In this document: positions 42,400-54,769 of the stretch, one piece after another | Layout of the letters: each line of letters starts with the position of its first letter | Position numbering within the stretch: position 1 is the stretch's first letter | Assembly: GCA_013339895.1 (NCBI GenBank) | Contig: JABACO010000004.1 | Coordinates: 6,583,582 to 6,647,581 of the forward strand | Direction: 5' to 3' | Source: Ephydatia muelleri | Taxonomy: Eukaryota; Porifera; Demospongiae; Spongillida; Spongillidae | Length of the DNA: 64,000 nucleotides | Position numbers and translations under genes: made by a program | Notes under the pieces: generated by a model | The model's database searches: none | What the model saw: the letters and a program-made list of their open reading frames with translations, nothing else | Told to the model about the DNA's origin: nothing

Positions 42400-43267
42400 G
42401 TGTATAAGAAAATATGCCATACGATAGTGTACAGGGCCATGTACGTAACAATGCAAGTGTGTGCACAAGTGGGAGCCAGCATGAGTATGTGTGAGCTGAA
42501 AGTTAATTGTGTGAGACCGAAATCGTAGCCGAGTGGGCGTGGCAGATATAAGACGATGATTTTAGCAAGATGATGGCAAATAGGAAAGCTTTATTACACG
42601 ACTAGAGGATGATGTGAGTGCTTAGCAAATAGCCTTACGCGTGCCGTTTTGAATACTGCCGGCGACGTGGGAGGCGCAAGGTTATATTCACTTGGGGTCC
42701 GTTAATTTGGTACGATCGTCTGGAACTGAGCAGCGTTCTTCTTCTTTTAACTTTCCCGCATAAACTCACTGCCTGAGTGAGACAAAAACAGTTGGGAACG
42801 GCTAGCTTAGGAGAAATGGGCGGAACAAAGAAGTTATGAAAATTTATTGTGGATTGGGAGAATGGAACACGGGTTGCATGCAAAAATGGTGCAATCGAGC
42901 GGGAAATGTGCATTAACTTTGCACAGCTGTATCTCCGTGACGGATAGAGTAACAATTAACGAACTGAACACATCAATAGCAACAGGACCCCTGTATGTAC
43001 GTACGGAATTTGAAGCGATTTAAACTCTCCTAGCTGAAGATGTGACGGTTTTGAACCCCATGGGGTATCGGACTTCGTAGCATCAGCAAGGAACTAGTGC
43101 AAGGCCCCACAATAAGTTTTCCCGTAGTGAAATGGTGTAGTATGAAGTGTTAAAAATAGGAAGTCGATAGGGTTAACCGTTGGGAAGTTATAGCGATTCA
43201 CCCGCGATGCATTTTTATAACATTTTATAATATATCCGTGGGGCAATTTTCGCGGAAACTGTCCCAT
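42400..43267 (-). repeat. Right arm of element 1
   Basis: Inverted copy of the left arm, from CGATAGTGTACAGGGCCATG to ATTTTCGCGGAAACTGTCCC. The short sequence to 43,302 (GCGAAGGCTCATTTTCTCGG) separates the two elements and also occurs at about 27,450-27,470 inverted. Confidence 0.88.
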
Positions 43268-43302
43268 ATAGCGAAGGCTCATTTTCTCGGAAACTGACCC
43301 AA

Positions 43303-44126
43303 ATGTTATAAAAATGCATCGCGGGTGAATCGCTATACCTTCCCAACGGTTAACGCTATCGACTTCCTATTTTCAACACTTCATACTACACCATTTCACT
43401 ACGGGGAAACTTATTTTGGGGCCTTGCACTAGTTCCTTGCTGATGCTACGAAGTCCGATACCCCATGAGGTTCAAAACCGTCACATCTTCAGCTAGGAGA
43501 GTTTAAATCGCTTCAAATTCCGTATGTACATACAGGGGTCCTGTTGCTATTGATGTGTTCAGTTCGTTAATTTTTACTCTATCCGTCACGGAGATACAGC
43601 TGTGCAAAGTTAATGCACATTTCCCGCTCGATTGCACCATTTTTGCATGCAACCCGTGTTCCATCCACAATAAATTTTGATAACTTCTTTGTTCCGCCCA
43701 TTTCTCCCTTAAACTAAGCTAGCCGTTCCCAACTGTTTTTGTCTCACTCAGGCAGTGAGTTTATGCGGGAAAGTTAAAAGAAGAAGAACGCTGCTCAGTT
43801 CCAGACGATCGTACCAAATTAACGGACCCCAAGTGAATATAACCTTGCGCCTCCCACGTCGCCGGCAGTATTCAAAACGGCACGCGTAAGGCTATTTGCT
43901 AAGCACTCACATCATCCTCTAGTCGTGTAATAAAGCTTTCCTATTTGCCATCATCTTGCTAATATCATCGTCTTATATCTGCCACGCCCACTCGGCTACG
44001 ATTTCGGTCTCACACAATTAACTTTCAGCTCACACATACTCATGCAGGCTCCCACTTGTGCACACACTTGCATTGTTACGTACATGGCCCTGTACACTAT
44101 CGCATGGCATATTTTCTTATACACAA

Positions 44127-44129
<3 letters not shown>
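43303..44129 (+). repeat. Left arm of element 2
   Basis: Starts ATGTTATAAAAATGCATCGC (the terminal 70 or so bases seen in the other arms are missing here). It contains the uninterrupted TTAA site (43,709-43,712) of the Kolobok insertion. Confidence 0.88.
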
Positions 44130-44212
<83 letters not shown>

Positions 44213-45504
44213 ATGTACAGCATACTTGCGCACACCAGTTATACATGTGGCAAACAATACACCTGTCTGATGATGGTACAAACACTCTCACTCACAAACA
44301 TTGTCACATGCACATGTCAATTCAACTGTACTTGTGCATGCCTGTACAGACCACTGATTCTATGTAAATTTGTGTACCAAGCTTTCTGTACATGTATCGT
44401 GTCTCCAAGGATTGAATACATTGTGTCCCCATCTGGTACTCTAAATGCACACAAACATTGCACACTTGCACACACACACCACTGTATAAATGTGGCAATA
44501 CACATGCAAAAACGCTCACACACAACATATAGATACACAGACACACACATGACGTACACCCACAAACACACACACACATACGGACACGGACACACAGGTA
44601 CACATGGACACACACACAACACACAGACACACACACACAGACACACACACACACAGACACACACATAGACACATACACAACATACACACAGACACACACA
44701 CAGACACACACACAGACACATACACAGACGCACACACACACACAGACACACACACACACACATAGACACACACACAACATACACACAGACACACACACAC
44801 AGGCACACACAGACACACATGCACACACACAGGCACACAGACACACACACACAGACACTCACACAGACACATACACACAGACACATACACACAGACACAT
44901 GCAGGCATGCACAGACACACACACAGACGCACACACAGACACACACACACAGGCACGCATAGACCCACACAACACACTCTGACACGACAGACACATACAC
45001 AGACACAGACACACACAGACATGCACATGAAATACACAGACACACACACGACATACACACAGACTCACACACACGACAGACAGACACACAGACGCGGGCA
45101 CACATGGACACACAAGCATAGACACACACATGCACAGACACACACATGCAGACGCACACACATGCACAGACACACACACGCACACACAAGATACACACAT
45201 GCCATCCACACACAACAGACACAGACACACAAGCACACAAAGACACACACATGAAATACACAAACACACTTACAGACACACACATGAAATACACAGATAC
45301 GCACACAGATACGCACACAGACATACATGCACACAGACTCATACAAAAAAATACATATAGAAACACACACGAAATACACATAGACACACACATGCAGACA
45401 CACACAGAGACACACATGCACACACATGGACACACAGATACACACACGACATGGACACACAGATACACACACGACATACACACAGACACACACATATACA
45501 GACA
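44130..45504 (+). repeat. CA-rich tract of element 2, left side
   Basis: A pure CA run (44,130-44,209), about 300 bp of normal sequence (44,212-44,510) and then CA-rich DNA to 45,504. The word ACTTACAGACACACACATG near 45,270 corresponds to the empty site of the gypsy element. No real ORF. Confidence 0.88.
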
Positions 45505-45757
45505 CACATGTAGCTACATGTACCTGTGTGTATGTACCGTCTCTAAAGTGCGAGCTCTATGTCATATATTGGTCCTCAGCCCCCATAGGATTGGTGTCCA
45601 GTACCACTGTATGCATGTGGCAAAGTATATCACTGTATTCACCACAGCACTGGGCCCCATGGTACAATATTAAAAAGTGTGTGTGTGTGTGGGGGGGGGG
45701 GTGGCTGATTTCTTTGGAGCAAAATGAATAATTAAATATACAAGTCTACATGTAGAG

Positions 45758-45940
45758 ATGCACGAATTTATTTTTAATCATGAAGCGTATGATGTTGTCA
45801 TCGAAAAAGTTGTTGTCGGCTATCATTCCTTGATGAGATTTACACAGTTGGCCAAAAATTGTGGTGTGTGTGTGGAGGGTCCCTGCAGCAACGTGCATAA
45901 GACTTTACGTTCTTACAGACTCACATCCATCTTTTTGTAG
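45758..45940 (+). CDS. 60-codon ORF in the element core, uncertain
   Basis: Counterpart of 35,872-36,057; starts M-H-E-F-I-F-N-H and is followed by TGTGTAATAAAGCTTTC at about 45,952. See that entry for reservations. Confidence 0.3.
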   Translation: MHEFIFNHEAYDVVIEKVVVGYHSLMRFTQLAKNCGVCVEGPCSNVHKTLRSYRLTSIFL

Positions 45941-46182
45941 TTAAGTACAATTGTGTAATAAAGCTTTCTTGTTTGGCAAAATCCTTGATCCTTGAACAAC
46001 TTCTTATCATTTTTTATGCCTCCACTACTCAGCTAGGTGGCTTGTGTACCAGTTGCAGAGACTTGAGTCTCTCTTTGCCCATACAATATTTAGCTCACAC
46101 AGAGCACATGAACATGCCCTCATGTTGGTTCACACACCCTGATGCATGTGTATATGTTGTGCAAATGCGTCTGTACATCCTG

Positions 46183-46225
<43 letters not shown>

Positions 46226-46444
46226 CAATCTCTGTGTGTTTCCTCTGTATTGTTGCAAGCAGACGTATACTCTTCTCTCATCTAGCACTTTGTACAAGTG
46301 CTCGTCTGACCTGTAAAAAAAGCATTTTCGGAGTACAGTATAATGAATATCGTTACTAGCTTGCTATCGATATGTCTGTGTAAACTTACCTGACCTACCA
46401 CGATCTGCAACGATAAGGGAGGTACACTGTACCGGCCATCGCAG

Positions 46445-46805
46445 GTCTCACACAGCCCCGGATCCAGCATAGCCATGGGGGGGGCGGCCGCCCCCCCCCA
46501 TCGCGTATGAAATGCCGCCCCCTGGTAGCTTTTGCCGCCCCCCCCCCCCCCCCCCCCCCCCCCTTCCCGACGACAAAGATCTACAGATAACGTGTTGCGC
46601 CATACTTAAAAGTCCCGATAACTCAGTTGTACGGACAAATGTCAACGAAGCGGTGGAGCACGACAGGGCAGGTGCGGAGTGGACCCGTTTGCCGTGATGT
46701 TTCTTGTGTTTTAGTAGAGAATGCGTGCATGTGAGTGACGAATTGATTAATGTAACTTGCCGACTGCACCCCCCCCCCCCCCCCCCCCCGTCGTAAGCGG
46801 ACTGC

Positions 46806-46839
<34 letters not shown>

Positions 46840-46955
46840 ACGTCGTAAGCGGACTGCACCCCCCTCCTCCGTTCAAACAGCTTCGCATACATTGCCGCCC
46901 CTCTGGTAAACCGCCCCCCCCATAGCAAATTCCTGGATCCGGGGCTGGTCTCACA
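46445..46955. mobile_element. hAT-like non-autonomous element with C/G runs
   Basis: A 495-bp insertion (46,453-46,947) with 15-bp perfect inverted repeats CAGCCCCGGATCCAG and an 8-bp target duplication GTCTCACA (46,445-46,452 and 46,948-46,955). Element 1 has the single-copy site (as TGTGAGAC near 35,314). The 8-bp duplication and CAG-type ends fit the hAT superfamily. The interior holds several long C runs and a short repeated phrase (GTCGTAAGCGGACTGC twice). No transposase. Confidence 0.88.
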
Positions 46956-47118
46956 GGCCTACTGTTTTCATCAGCACAATGCCCGTGTCGTACTAATTGA
47001 ATGCAGCGAATTAAACGAGTGTACATGAACTCAGATTGCTGTTCCTCACCATAAGTACAAAGTATGTAGTGCCTTCTACGAGTAGTCATTTAATTTACGC
47101 TAGTACAGTGTGCTGCCT

Positions 47119-47188
47119 TAGTCTCGTACCCAGACCCAGATTCCCAACAGCTGCGGGTGGCGGGAATCTGGGTCTGGGTACGAGACTA
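47119..47188. repeat. Shortened copy of the 79-bp hairpin
   Basis: Same outer arms as 35,080-35,158, but the inner part of one arm is deleted (CAGCTGCGGGTGGCGGGAAT), leaving a shorter stem. Confidence 0.8.
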
Positions 47189-47590
47189 GTGCTGCCTTCT
47201 AGAACGCAGTTTTTTATGAATGGCGATGTCATTGCTGATTGCGGTAGGTCAGGGCCCGTGGTAGGTTTACACAGACACAATGGATAGCAATATTCATCAT
47301 TCCATGAGCACTCATGCAAGCCTCTTGAGCTTGTTAGCAAACCATGGCATATCCTTACATGCATGACTTGTCCTATGTGTCAGGGGACAGTTCTATAAGG
47401 ACACAATGTATGCATAAAGGACCACTCCAATGACACTACATGTGTAGACATGTCTCATGGTCTCATGAGCTGTTCAATAGATAGATCAAAAATGCATGTG
47501 CAGAGAAGGCATTCAGTGAGAGAAAATGTGTGTACCATCATTATCAGAGAGCACTACTGTTTTTTTCCACATGAACAACAGTGTGTGCTT

Positions 47591-49794
47591 TGTGTAACAC
47601 GTGTCTGTGCACATGTGCGAGTCTGTGTGTGCGTCTGTATATCTGTGTGTGTATCTGTATGTGTGTCTGTGTGTATTGTGTGTGTATCTGTGAGTGTGTG
47701 TCTGTTGTGTTTGTGCATGTGTGTCTATATGTATTTTGTGTGTGCGAGTCTGTGTGCAAGTTTGCGTGTCTGTGTGTTTCTGTGTGTGTGTCTGTGTATT
47801 TCGTGAGTGTATATATTTCGTGTGTGTGTCTGTGTGTGCTTGTGTGTCCGTGTGTGTGTGTGTGTGTGTGTGTGTCTGTCATGTGTGTATGTTCCTCTGT
47901 GTGTCGGTACATGTGTGTGTCTGAGTGTTTTGTGTGACTGTCTCGTGTGTGTGTCTGTGTATTTCGTGTGTGCCTGTGTATGCATGTGTGTCTGTGTGTG
48001 CTAGTGTGTATTTCCATGTGTCTGTGTGTGCCTGTGTGTATTTCCATGTGTGTGTGTGTACGTGTGTGTGTGTGCGTGTGTGTGTTTGTCATATGTGTGT
48101 CATGTGTTTTGTGTGTCCATGTGTGTGTCTGTGTATCTGTGTGTGTGTGTTTGTATGTGTCAGTGTGTATGTCATGTGTGTGTCTGTGTGCATTTGTGTG
48201 TGTGTGTGCGTTAGTGTGTCTGTGTGTGTATGTCATGTGTCTGTGTGTGTCTGTGTGAGTGTGTGCGCGTTAGTGTGTCTGTGTGCGTGTTTGTATGCGT
48301 CTGTGTGTACAGTGTATGTCATGTGTGTGCGTTTGTGTGTGTGTGTGTGTTAGTGTGTCTGTGTGTGCATTTGTGTGTCTGTGTGTGTATGTCATGTGTC
48401 TGTGCCTGTGTGTTTGTGTGCATTAGTGTGTCTGTGTGTGCATTTGTGTGTCTGTGTGTGCATTTGTGTGTCTGTGTGTGTGTGTGCGTCAGTGTGTCTG
48501 TGTGTGCATTTGTGTGTGTATGTCATGTGTGTGTATGTGCCTGTGCGTGTGCATGTGTGTGTTTGGTACACAAATTGAAATGCAGTCTGTGTGTGCATTT
48601 GTGTGTCTGTGTGTGTATGTCATGTGTGTGTGTGTTAGTGTGTCTGTGTGTGTATGTCATGTCTGTCTGTGTGTGCATGTGTATGCTAGTGTGTATTTCA
48701 TGCATGTGTGTGCGCATGTGTGTCTGTGTATTTCTATGTGTGTATGTGTATGTGCGTGTGTGTGTTTGTCATATGTGTGTCGTGTGTTTTGTGTGTCCAT
48801 GTGTGTGTCTGTGTATCTGTGTGTGTGTTTGTATGCGTCTGTGTGTATGTCATGTGTGTGTCTGTGTGCGTTAGTGTGTGTGTGCGTTAGTGTGTGTGTG
48901 TGTGTATATGTCATGTGTGCGTGTGTGTTTGTGTGTGTGTGCGTTAGTGTGTCTGTGTGTGTGTGTTTGAATGCATCTGTGTGTATGTAGTGTGTCTGTG
49001 TGTGCTAGTGTGTATTTCATGCATGTGTGTGTGCATGTGTGTCTGTGTGCTAGTGTGTATTTCCATGTGTGTGTGTACGTGTGTGTGTGTGTGCGTGTGT
49101 GTGTGTTTGTCATATGTGTGTCGTGTTTTTTGTGTGTCCATGTGTGTCTGTGTATCTGTGTGCATGTGTTTGTATGCGTCTGTGTGTATGTCATGTGTGT
49201 GTCTGTGTGCGTTAGTGTATGTGTGTGCATTAGTGTGTGTGTGTTTGTATGCGTCTGTGTGTATGTCATGTGTGTGTGTCTGTGTGCGTTTGTGTGTGTG
49301 TATGTTAGTGTGTCTGTGTGTGCATTTGTGTCTGTGTGTGCCTGTGTGTGTGTGTCTGTGTGAGTGTGTGTGTGTGCGTTAGTGTGTCTGTGTGTGTTTG
49401 TATGCGTCTGTGTGTATGTCATGTGTGTATGTGTGTGTGCGTTAGTGTGTCTGTGTGCATTTGTGTGTTTGTATGCGTCTGTGTGTATGTCATGTGTGTA
49501 TGTGTGTGTGCGTTAGTGTGTCTGTGTGCATTTGTGTGTCTGTGTGTGTATGTCATGTGTTAGTGTGTCTGTGTGTGCATTTGTGTGTCTGTGTGTGTAT
49601 GTCATGTGTGTGTGTGTGCCTGTGCATGTGTGTTTTATGCAAGCTTGGTACACAAATTAAAATGCAATCAGCTGAATTGAATAGAATACATGTACTTGTG
49701 CATGTGACAATGTGAGTGAGAGTGTTTGTACTATCATCAGACAGGTGTATTGTTTGCCACATGTATAACTGGTGTGTGCAAGTACGCTGTACAT

Positions 49795-49871
<77 letters not shown>
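47591..49871 (+). repeat. GT-rich tract of element 2, right side
   Basis: Inverted counterpart of 32,131-34,665. About 150 bp of normal sequence at 49,640-49,795, then a pure GT run (49,797-49,870). Frames are artefacts. Confidence 0.9.
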
Positions 49872-49872
<1 letters not shown>

Positions 49873-50741
49873 TTGTGTATAAGAAAATATGCCATACGAT
49901 AGTGTACAGGGCCATGTACGTAACAATGCAAGTGTGTGCACAAGTGGGAGCCTGCATGAGTATGTGTGAGCTGAAAGTTAATTGTGTGAGACCGAAATCG
50001 TAGCCGAGTGGGCGTGGCAGATATAAGACGATGATTTTAGCAAGATGATGGCAAATAGGAAAGCTTTATTACACGACTAGAGGATGATGTGAGTGCTTAG
50101 CAAATAGCTAGCCTTACGCGTGCCGTTTTGAATACTGCCGGCGACGTGGGAGGCGCAAGTTATATTCACTTGGGGTCCGTTAATTTGGTACGATCGTCTG
50201 GAACTGAGCAGCGTTCTTCTTCTTTTAACTTTCCCGCATAAACTCACTGCCTGAGTGAGACAAAAACAGTTGAGAACGGCTAGCTTAGTAATGGGCGGAA
50301 CAAAGAAGTTATCAAAATTTATTGTGGATTGGGAGAATGGAACACGGGTTGCATGCAAAAATGGTGTAATCGAGCGGGAAATGTGCATTAACTTTGCACA
50401 GCTGTATCTCCGTGACGGATAGAGTAAAAATTAACGAACTGAACACATCAATAGCAACAGGACCCCTGTATGTACATACGGAATTTGAAGCGATTTAAAT
50501 ACTCCTAGCTGAAGATGTGACGGTTTTGAACCCCATGGGGTATCGGACTTCGTAGCATCAGCAAGGAACTAGTGCAAGGCCCCAAAATAAGTTTCCCCGT
50601 AGTGAAATGGTGTAGTATGAATTGTTGAAAATAGAAAGTCGATAGCGTTAACCGTTGGGAAGTTATAGCGATTCACCCGCGATGCATTTTATAACATTTT
50701 ATAATATATCCGTGGGGCAATTTTCGCGGAAACTGTCCCAT
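49872..50741 (-). repeat. Right arm of element 2
   Basis: Inverted copy of the left arm, complete with the terminal ATCCGTGGGGCAATTTTCGC. The next base pairs begin an unrelated hairpin. Confidence 0.88.
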
Positions 50742-50746
50742 ATACT

Positions 50747-51025
50747 AGTAAATAAAAACATTCTCTACAAGAAAGTTGGTGGGATATAGGATTTGAAGGC
50801 AATTGGTGGTGTAAAAAGCAAGGAAACAAGGTCTTATCAGAAGGGAAAATGTAATAGTCCTATATTTAGCACATTTCTAGGGCGTATGTTGTTTGCGGTG
50901 TGCTAAATATAGGACTATTACATTTTCCCTTCTGACAAGACCTTGTTTCCTTGCTTTTTATACCACCAATTGCCTTCAAATCCTATATCCCACCAACTTT
51001 CTCGTAGAGAATGTTTTTATTTACT
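50747..51025. repeat. 279-bp hairpin (MITE-like)
   Basis: Arms of about 127 bp, AGTAAATAAAAACATTCTCT outermost, with a handful of mismatches and a loop of about 25 nt around GGGCGTATGTTGTTTGCGG. No target duplication was recognised. It starts within a few bases of the end of element 2. Confidence 0.85.
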
Positions 51026-51420
51026 TGTTTTCTTACCTTTTTTTTTCACACCCAATGTCTAATTATACAAGACATAGGCTGATAGTCGATTGTGTATCAG
51101 AGTATAACATCAATTATTTATATAAAAGCGAGTCCTCCATCCGATTCTGAAGCTAGTGGTGAAATTGTGATCGCTTAAAAGTGTTCCTGTCCCGAGTTAT
51201 GCGTTGCCAAGGAGGAGAAGAAGTCGACCCGCCCCTTGTTCCTAGACTGGGTACGACAACGGGCAGTACACTCTTGTTCTCTACAACCACGCGGTTCTGC
51301 GACATGAAACAAAAACGAAACTACTCATTTTTGACTTCTAGATCGATTGCTAAAACAAGCTACATGATCCGATCGTCGGGAGTGTTGTTACAGACGGGTC
51401 GCGTTTTTTTTATGGAGTGG
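51026..51420. other. Unique non-coding stretch
   Basis: No match elsewhere in the window and no ORF of interest. It ends at the C run where block-2 begins. Confidence 0.55.
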
Positions 51421-51461
51421 TACTGCCAGTTATCACCCCCCCCCCCCCGCGCACACACACA

Positions 51462-51511
<50 letters not shown>

Positions 51512-53500
51512 CACACCCTTCCCACCCCCCACCCACCATCACCCCCTCCCGCCCACACACACCCCACTCACACATGATATGTGAGTAAGGTACAACTGAA
51601 GATGCAAAACTAAACTCAGCTTGCATATTGTTCTTCTATGAAGAGTTCACCCACAAGGGCCCAGCTCAAGAGCTTCAGGATGAGTGTAGCTGACATGAAG
51701 TCATTGTTGCAGTAGACATGATGGTGACGTGACGCTCATGCAACTGTTGGGTAAGTGTGGCACGTAACTTTGGCAACCCACCACCCCGAGACCAATCTCT
51801 TTCAGGTTTCAGGCTTTTGTTCACCCACCATCCCATGACTGCACACCTGTGTGTGTACACTTGGAGCTGTTGTGTATACCCACCCATTTTCACTGTCTGC
51901 ATGTCACCAAATGTAACCAAACCTTTGTTCCTCCTTTTACATGTCCCACAAGACTGGATGGTAAGTGGCTTCCTCTATTGTTCTGTTGAAGCACTGTGTG
52001 TCTTTCATCCTATCCAACAGGTCATCAAAATCATCATCACTGACATCAGTCTGTCTCCAAGAGACCCAACAAGCATTGTTTTCTGATAGTGTGATTTTGT
52101 GGTTACAGCATGCTTTCTTATTGCGTGCCACTGGATAATGTGATTGTGTGGCTGTGAAACTTTTAACCAATCTGACGTGGGGTGAGGGTGTGTGATATGC
52201 TATACGGTGGAATAGGGAGGAAGTACAGGAAATGACATTGGAACATTTCTGATCATTGTGAAATCAAGTTTACACATTGGGTCATTTTATAAATTCATCA
52301 AATTAACAATAGTCACGTGATTGAAGTCCAGTTGTGTGTCAACGTTGGGGAGCCAAAGATCAGTGTGGAACAATTGATAAGTGTTTTGGCCTAGTGTTTC
52401 TCACATGTAGAGGCGTGTGTATTTCAGTTGCATTGTAAGGGTAAAACACGTACTGTTCATGGCTTGTTCTGGTTGTGTCATTGTCATTCTTAGGCGGTGC
52501 ATTTCAATCATGGACGTAGTTTTGATCATTGCATCACGTACATGTACACCCAACGCCCTCCGGATGACGAGGGAGGGGGACACACGATGCATAGAGATAA
52601 GGTTCCCTCTCACATGTACCATAAGATATGCACGTACCAGCGTGACGCGACGACACTGTATTCGCGTATAATCGATCGGGTGCAGGCGCGTATCCAGGAT
52701 TTGAGGGAGGAGGGTTTATCGCAAATATTAAGATCAATGCAAAGTGTGGTCAATTAGCAAGAAAGGATTGCGTGGAAAGAATTCATCTATTGCTTCCGGT
52801 ATATACTAATAGGGATGTCGCAGTGTATATGGAGAAGTAATACTTTCAGTTGTCAGCATGAACACAAAGCTGTCTTTATCAGCGTTAGCTCACTGAATGA
52901 CCTTTCCGCTGAGCATGTTGTGACGGGTAATGTGCACCTAACCACAGCTTCTTTGTGGTGACCCATGTCATGTCTTGTAGCTCTTGTGTCGGAAGGGGGG
53001 GGGGGGGGTCTCGAGCACCTAAGCGCCTAGCTAAACACACCCCTGTATTGGCACCATCTGCCTTTCCCATTATGATTCTTGCCCCTCCCCTCTCCCCATA
53101 TCCCTCCCACCTCCTCTTCCCCCTTGCATTACATCTCTACTTACTGTTCCAGAATGTGTCACGGAATGTACTGTGGAACAGACACGCAAGGTGTTTGATC
53201 AGGGCACCATCTTCTCTGTGAAGATGTGTGGAGGTCTCAAGTACAACGTTGGCATCTGTTCATGTGAGTATCAGAGTGGTACCTGCAATGGGTAGAAATT
53301 TATCTCCCTCCCTCGTATGCTGTAGTGTGCAGCTGTACTGCCACATTTACCTTTTGGTGTATGTACATGTTGTAGTAGAAGAGGGGTGCCATTGCTTGAA
53401 ATCATCTCCTCCCTTCCTTCCTCACTGCTTTACTCCTTCACCCACTCCCTCCATGTTCTAGTGAAGGTGGCATATTGTCACAACAAAGTTCATGTTTTTA
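51421..53500 (+). repeat. Block-2 segment, copy F (with Rep-2)
   Basis: Homologous to 9,955-12,010: C run and CA run (51,452-51,507), GAGTTCACCCACAAGGGCCC, Rep-2 (52,185-52,705), and the 111-nt exon-like segment (53,153-53,263). It leads directly into the best recombinase copy. The minus-strand acidic motif is at about 51,990-52,051. Confidence 0.8.
53153..53263 (+). other. 111-nt exon-like segment (copy F)
   Basis: Same borders as 11,729-11,839 (TACTGTTCCAG| ... |GTGAGT) and same length; few substitutions. Read-through past the donor meets a stop at 53,291. Confidence 0.3.
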
Positions 53501-53506
53501 ATTTAA

Positions 53507-54299
53507 TGGCCTCTACTGAGTAATTTGGAGGACCCAGAGCTGAGGAGGCTAGCCAAGTTACATGCTCTCTCATGGTTGCATGGGCTGGCAGGGTTGCAGC
53601 AATTGGGTGGGTTACCCTTAGTTAAGCCCACCATGGAAGGACTGAAGCGAATGTTGGCTAAGCCCACGGTTCGGAAGGAACCTGTGACGGCCAATATGTT
53701 GAAGGCCATGGTGGAGGCCACTGGACCAGAGCCACATTTGTCCAAAGTCAGGTTGCTGGCTGTTTGTTTGGAGGCATTTGCTGGTTTTCTGCATTGCAAT
53801 GAGCTAATAAAGCTCAAATGTTCTGATATCACCTTCAATGCTGAAGACATGGTGATCAATGTGCAGTCCAGTAAGACGGACCAATACCGGGAGTGTGCAT
53901 CCTTAGTCATTGCACACACTGGGTCAGTAACATGCCCTGCATGTGAGCATGATGGAAAGATATTTTCATATGGCGAAGTTAGATCGTACATCTCATGGAA
54001 TGCTGTTTCGGGCAATAGTACTGACAAAGGAAGGAGAGAGTTTGTATAATGCTGGTGGCCTCAGCTAATCTAGTCTAAGGGAGCTATTGCTGGATAAGAT
54101 AGCAAAACTTGGGTTTGACCCTGCATTGTTTGGTATGCATAGCCTTCCTGCAGGGGGTGCCATAGCGGCAGCCAATGCTGGTGTGCAGGATACGCTATTT
54201 AAGCGGCATGGTTGCTGGAAATCAGAATCTGCCAAAGATGGGTATGGGAAGGATTCAGCCCAGAGATGGTTGGAGGTTTCAAATGACCTAGGCATATAA
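53507..54299 (+). pseudogene. Tyrosine recombinase relic, most complete copy (unit C)
   Basis: Two frames, 53,507-54,049 and 54,050-54,299, separated by a stop and one-base shift at 54,047; a TAA is also present at 54,067. The N-terminal part is helical (L-A-K-L-H-A-L, A-N-M-L-K-A-M-V-E). The core has A-F-A-G-F-L-H-C-N-E-L, where the family has G-F-L-R-x-x-E-L, then S-K-T-D-Q-Y-R-E, T-C-P-A-C-E, then H-S-L-P-A-G-G-A in place of H-S-x-R and a terminal K-D-G-Y. Both catalytic arginine positions are changed (H and P), while the active-site tyrosine remains. Type: DIRS/Crypton-like YR. No reverse transcriptase or other partner gene is nearby. Confidence 0.85.
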
Positions 54300-54769
54300 C
54301 TCGACCTTTTCTTTGTACATCTATGTGGTTGTGTGTTTATTTGTTGCAGGTGTGCACAATGGCACTTATAAACCTATTTGGTATTGAGAGGCAGGTAGTG
54401 CTGTACTGGGGGCAGGAGGAGGGAGTGTAATGATACAACATTTCTCATTGTGTTTTGATATGTATTGTTGGCAGGTCTGGAGAGTGGAAGGTTCCTTGAC
54501 AATGACATAGACCATGAAGATTGGCTGGAGAGCAAATGATCGACATAGAACTTTGTGGGTTGGGTGCAACTGTTGTAATCTGGTATGGGAGTGGTGTTTT
54601 CAGTCATGCTTTGGGTTTTATCCTAGAAGATGGCCCCACTCCCACTCAAAGTGTGTATGTCCGTCTATCTGTATGTGGGAGGGTATGTTTTGTAATTTGT
54701 TCTTTTCTGTGTTTGTGTGTGATTTTGTGTTTGTGTGACAATGTGCACAATGAATCTGACATGGGGTAA
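54300..54769. repeat. Post-recombinase segment, unit C
   Basis: Matches 728-1,189 and 16,241-16,620. Non-coding. Confidence 0.7.

Larger units (their letters stand above)
45505..47590. repeat. Core of element 2
   Basis: Reverse complement of 34,666-36,300, longer because of the hAT-like insertion (46,445-46,955). Contains the plus-strand counterpart of the short ORF (45,758-45,940), a CA run (46,184-46,223) and the shortened hairpin (47,119-47,188). Confidence 0.82.
43303..50741. mobile_element. Large foldback element 2 (opposite orientation, with hAT-like insertion)
   Basis: About 7.4 kb: left arm 43,303-44,129, CA tract, core 45,505-47,590, GT tract, right arm 49,872-50,741 ending GCGGAAACTGTCCCATA. 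Its interior is the reverse complement of element 1, so the pair forms a very large inverted repeat centred near 43,285. It lacks the Kolobok and gypsy insertions and shows both empty sites. It carries a 495-bp hAT-like insertion absent from element 1. Confidence 0.72.

Noticed and set aside
41528..45507. ORFs of 200-400 codons in the second set of GT/CA tracts
   Set aside because: Same simple-sequence artefact; the largest begins inside core-adjacent repeat DNA and has no domain.
46448..47089. Glycine-rich 213-codon minus-strand frame in element 2
   Set aside because: It arises from C homopolymers within the hAT-like element and spans its borders.
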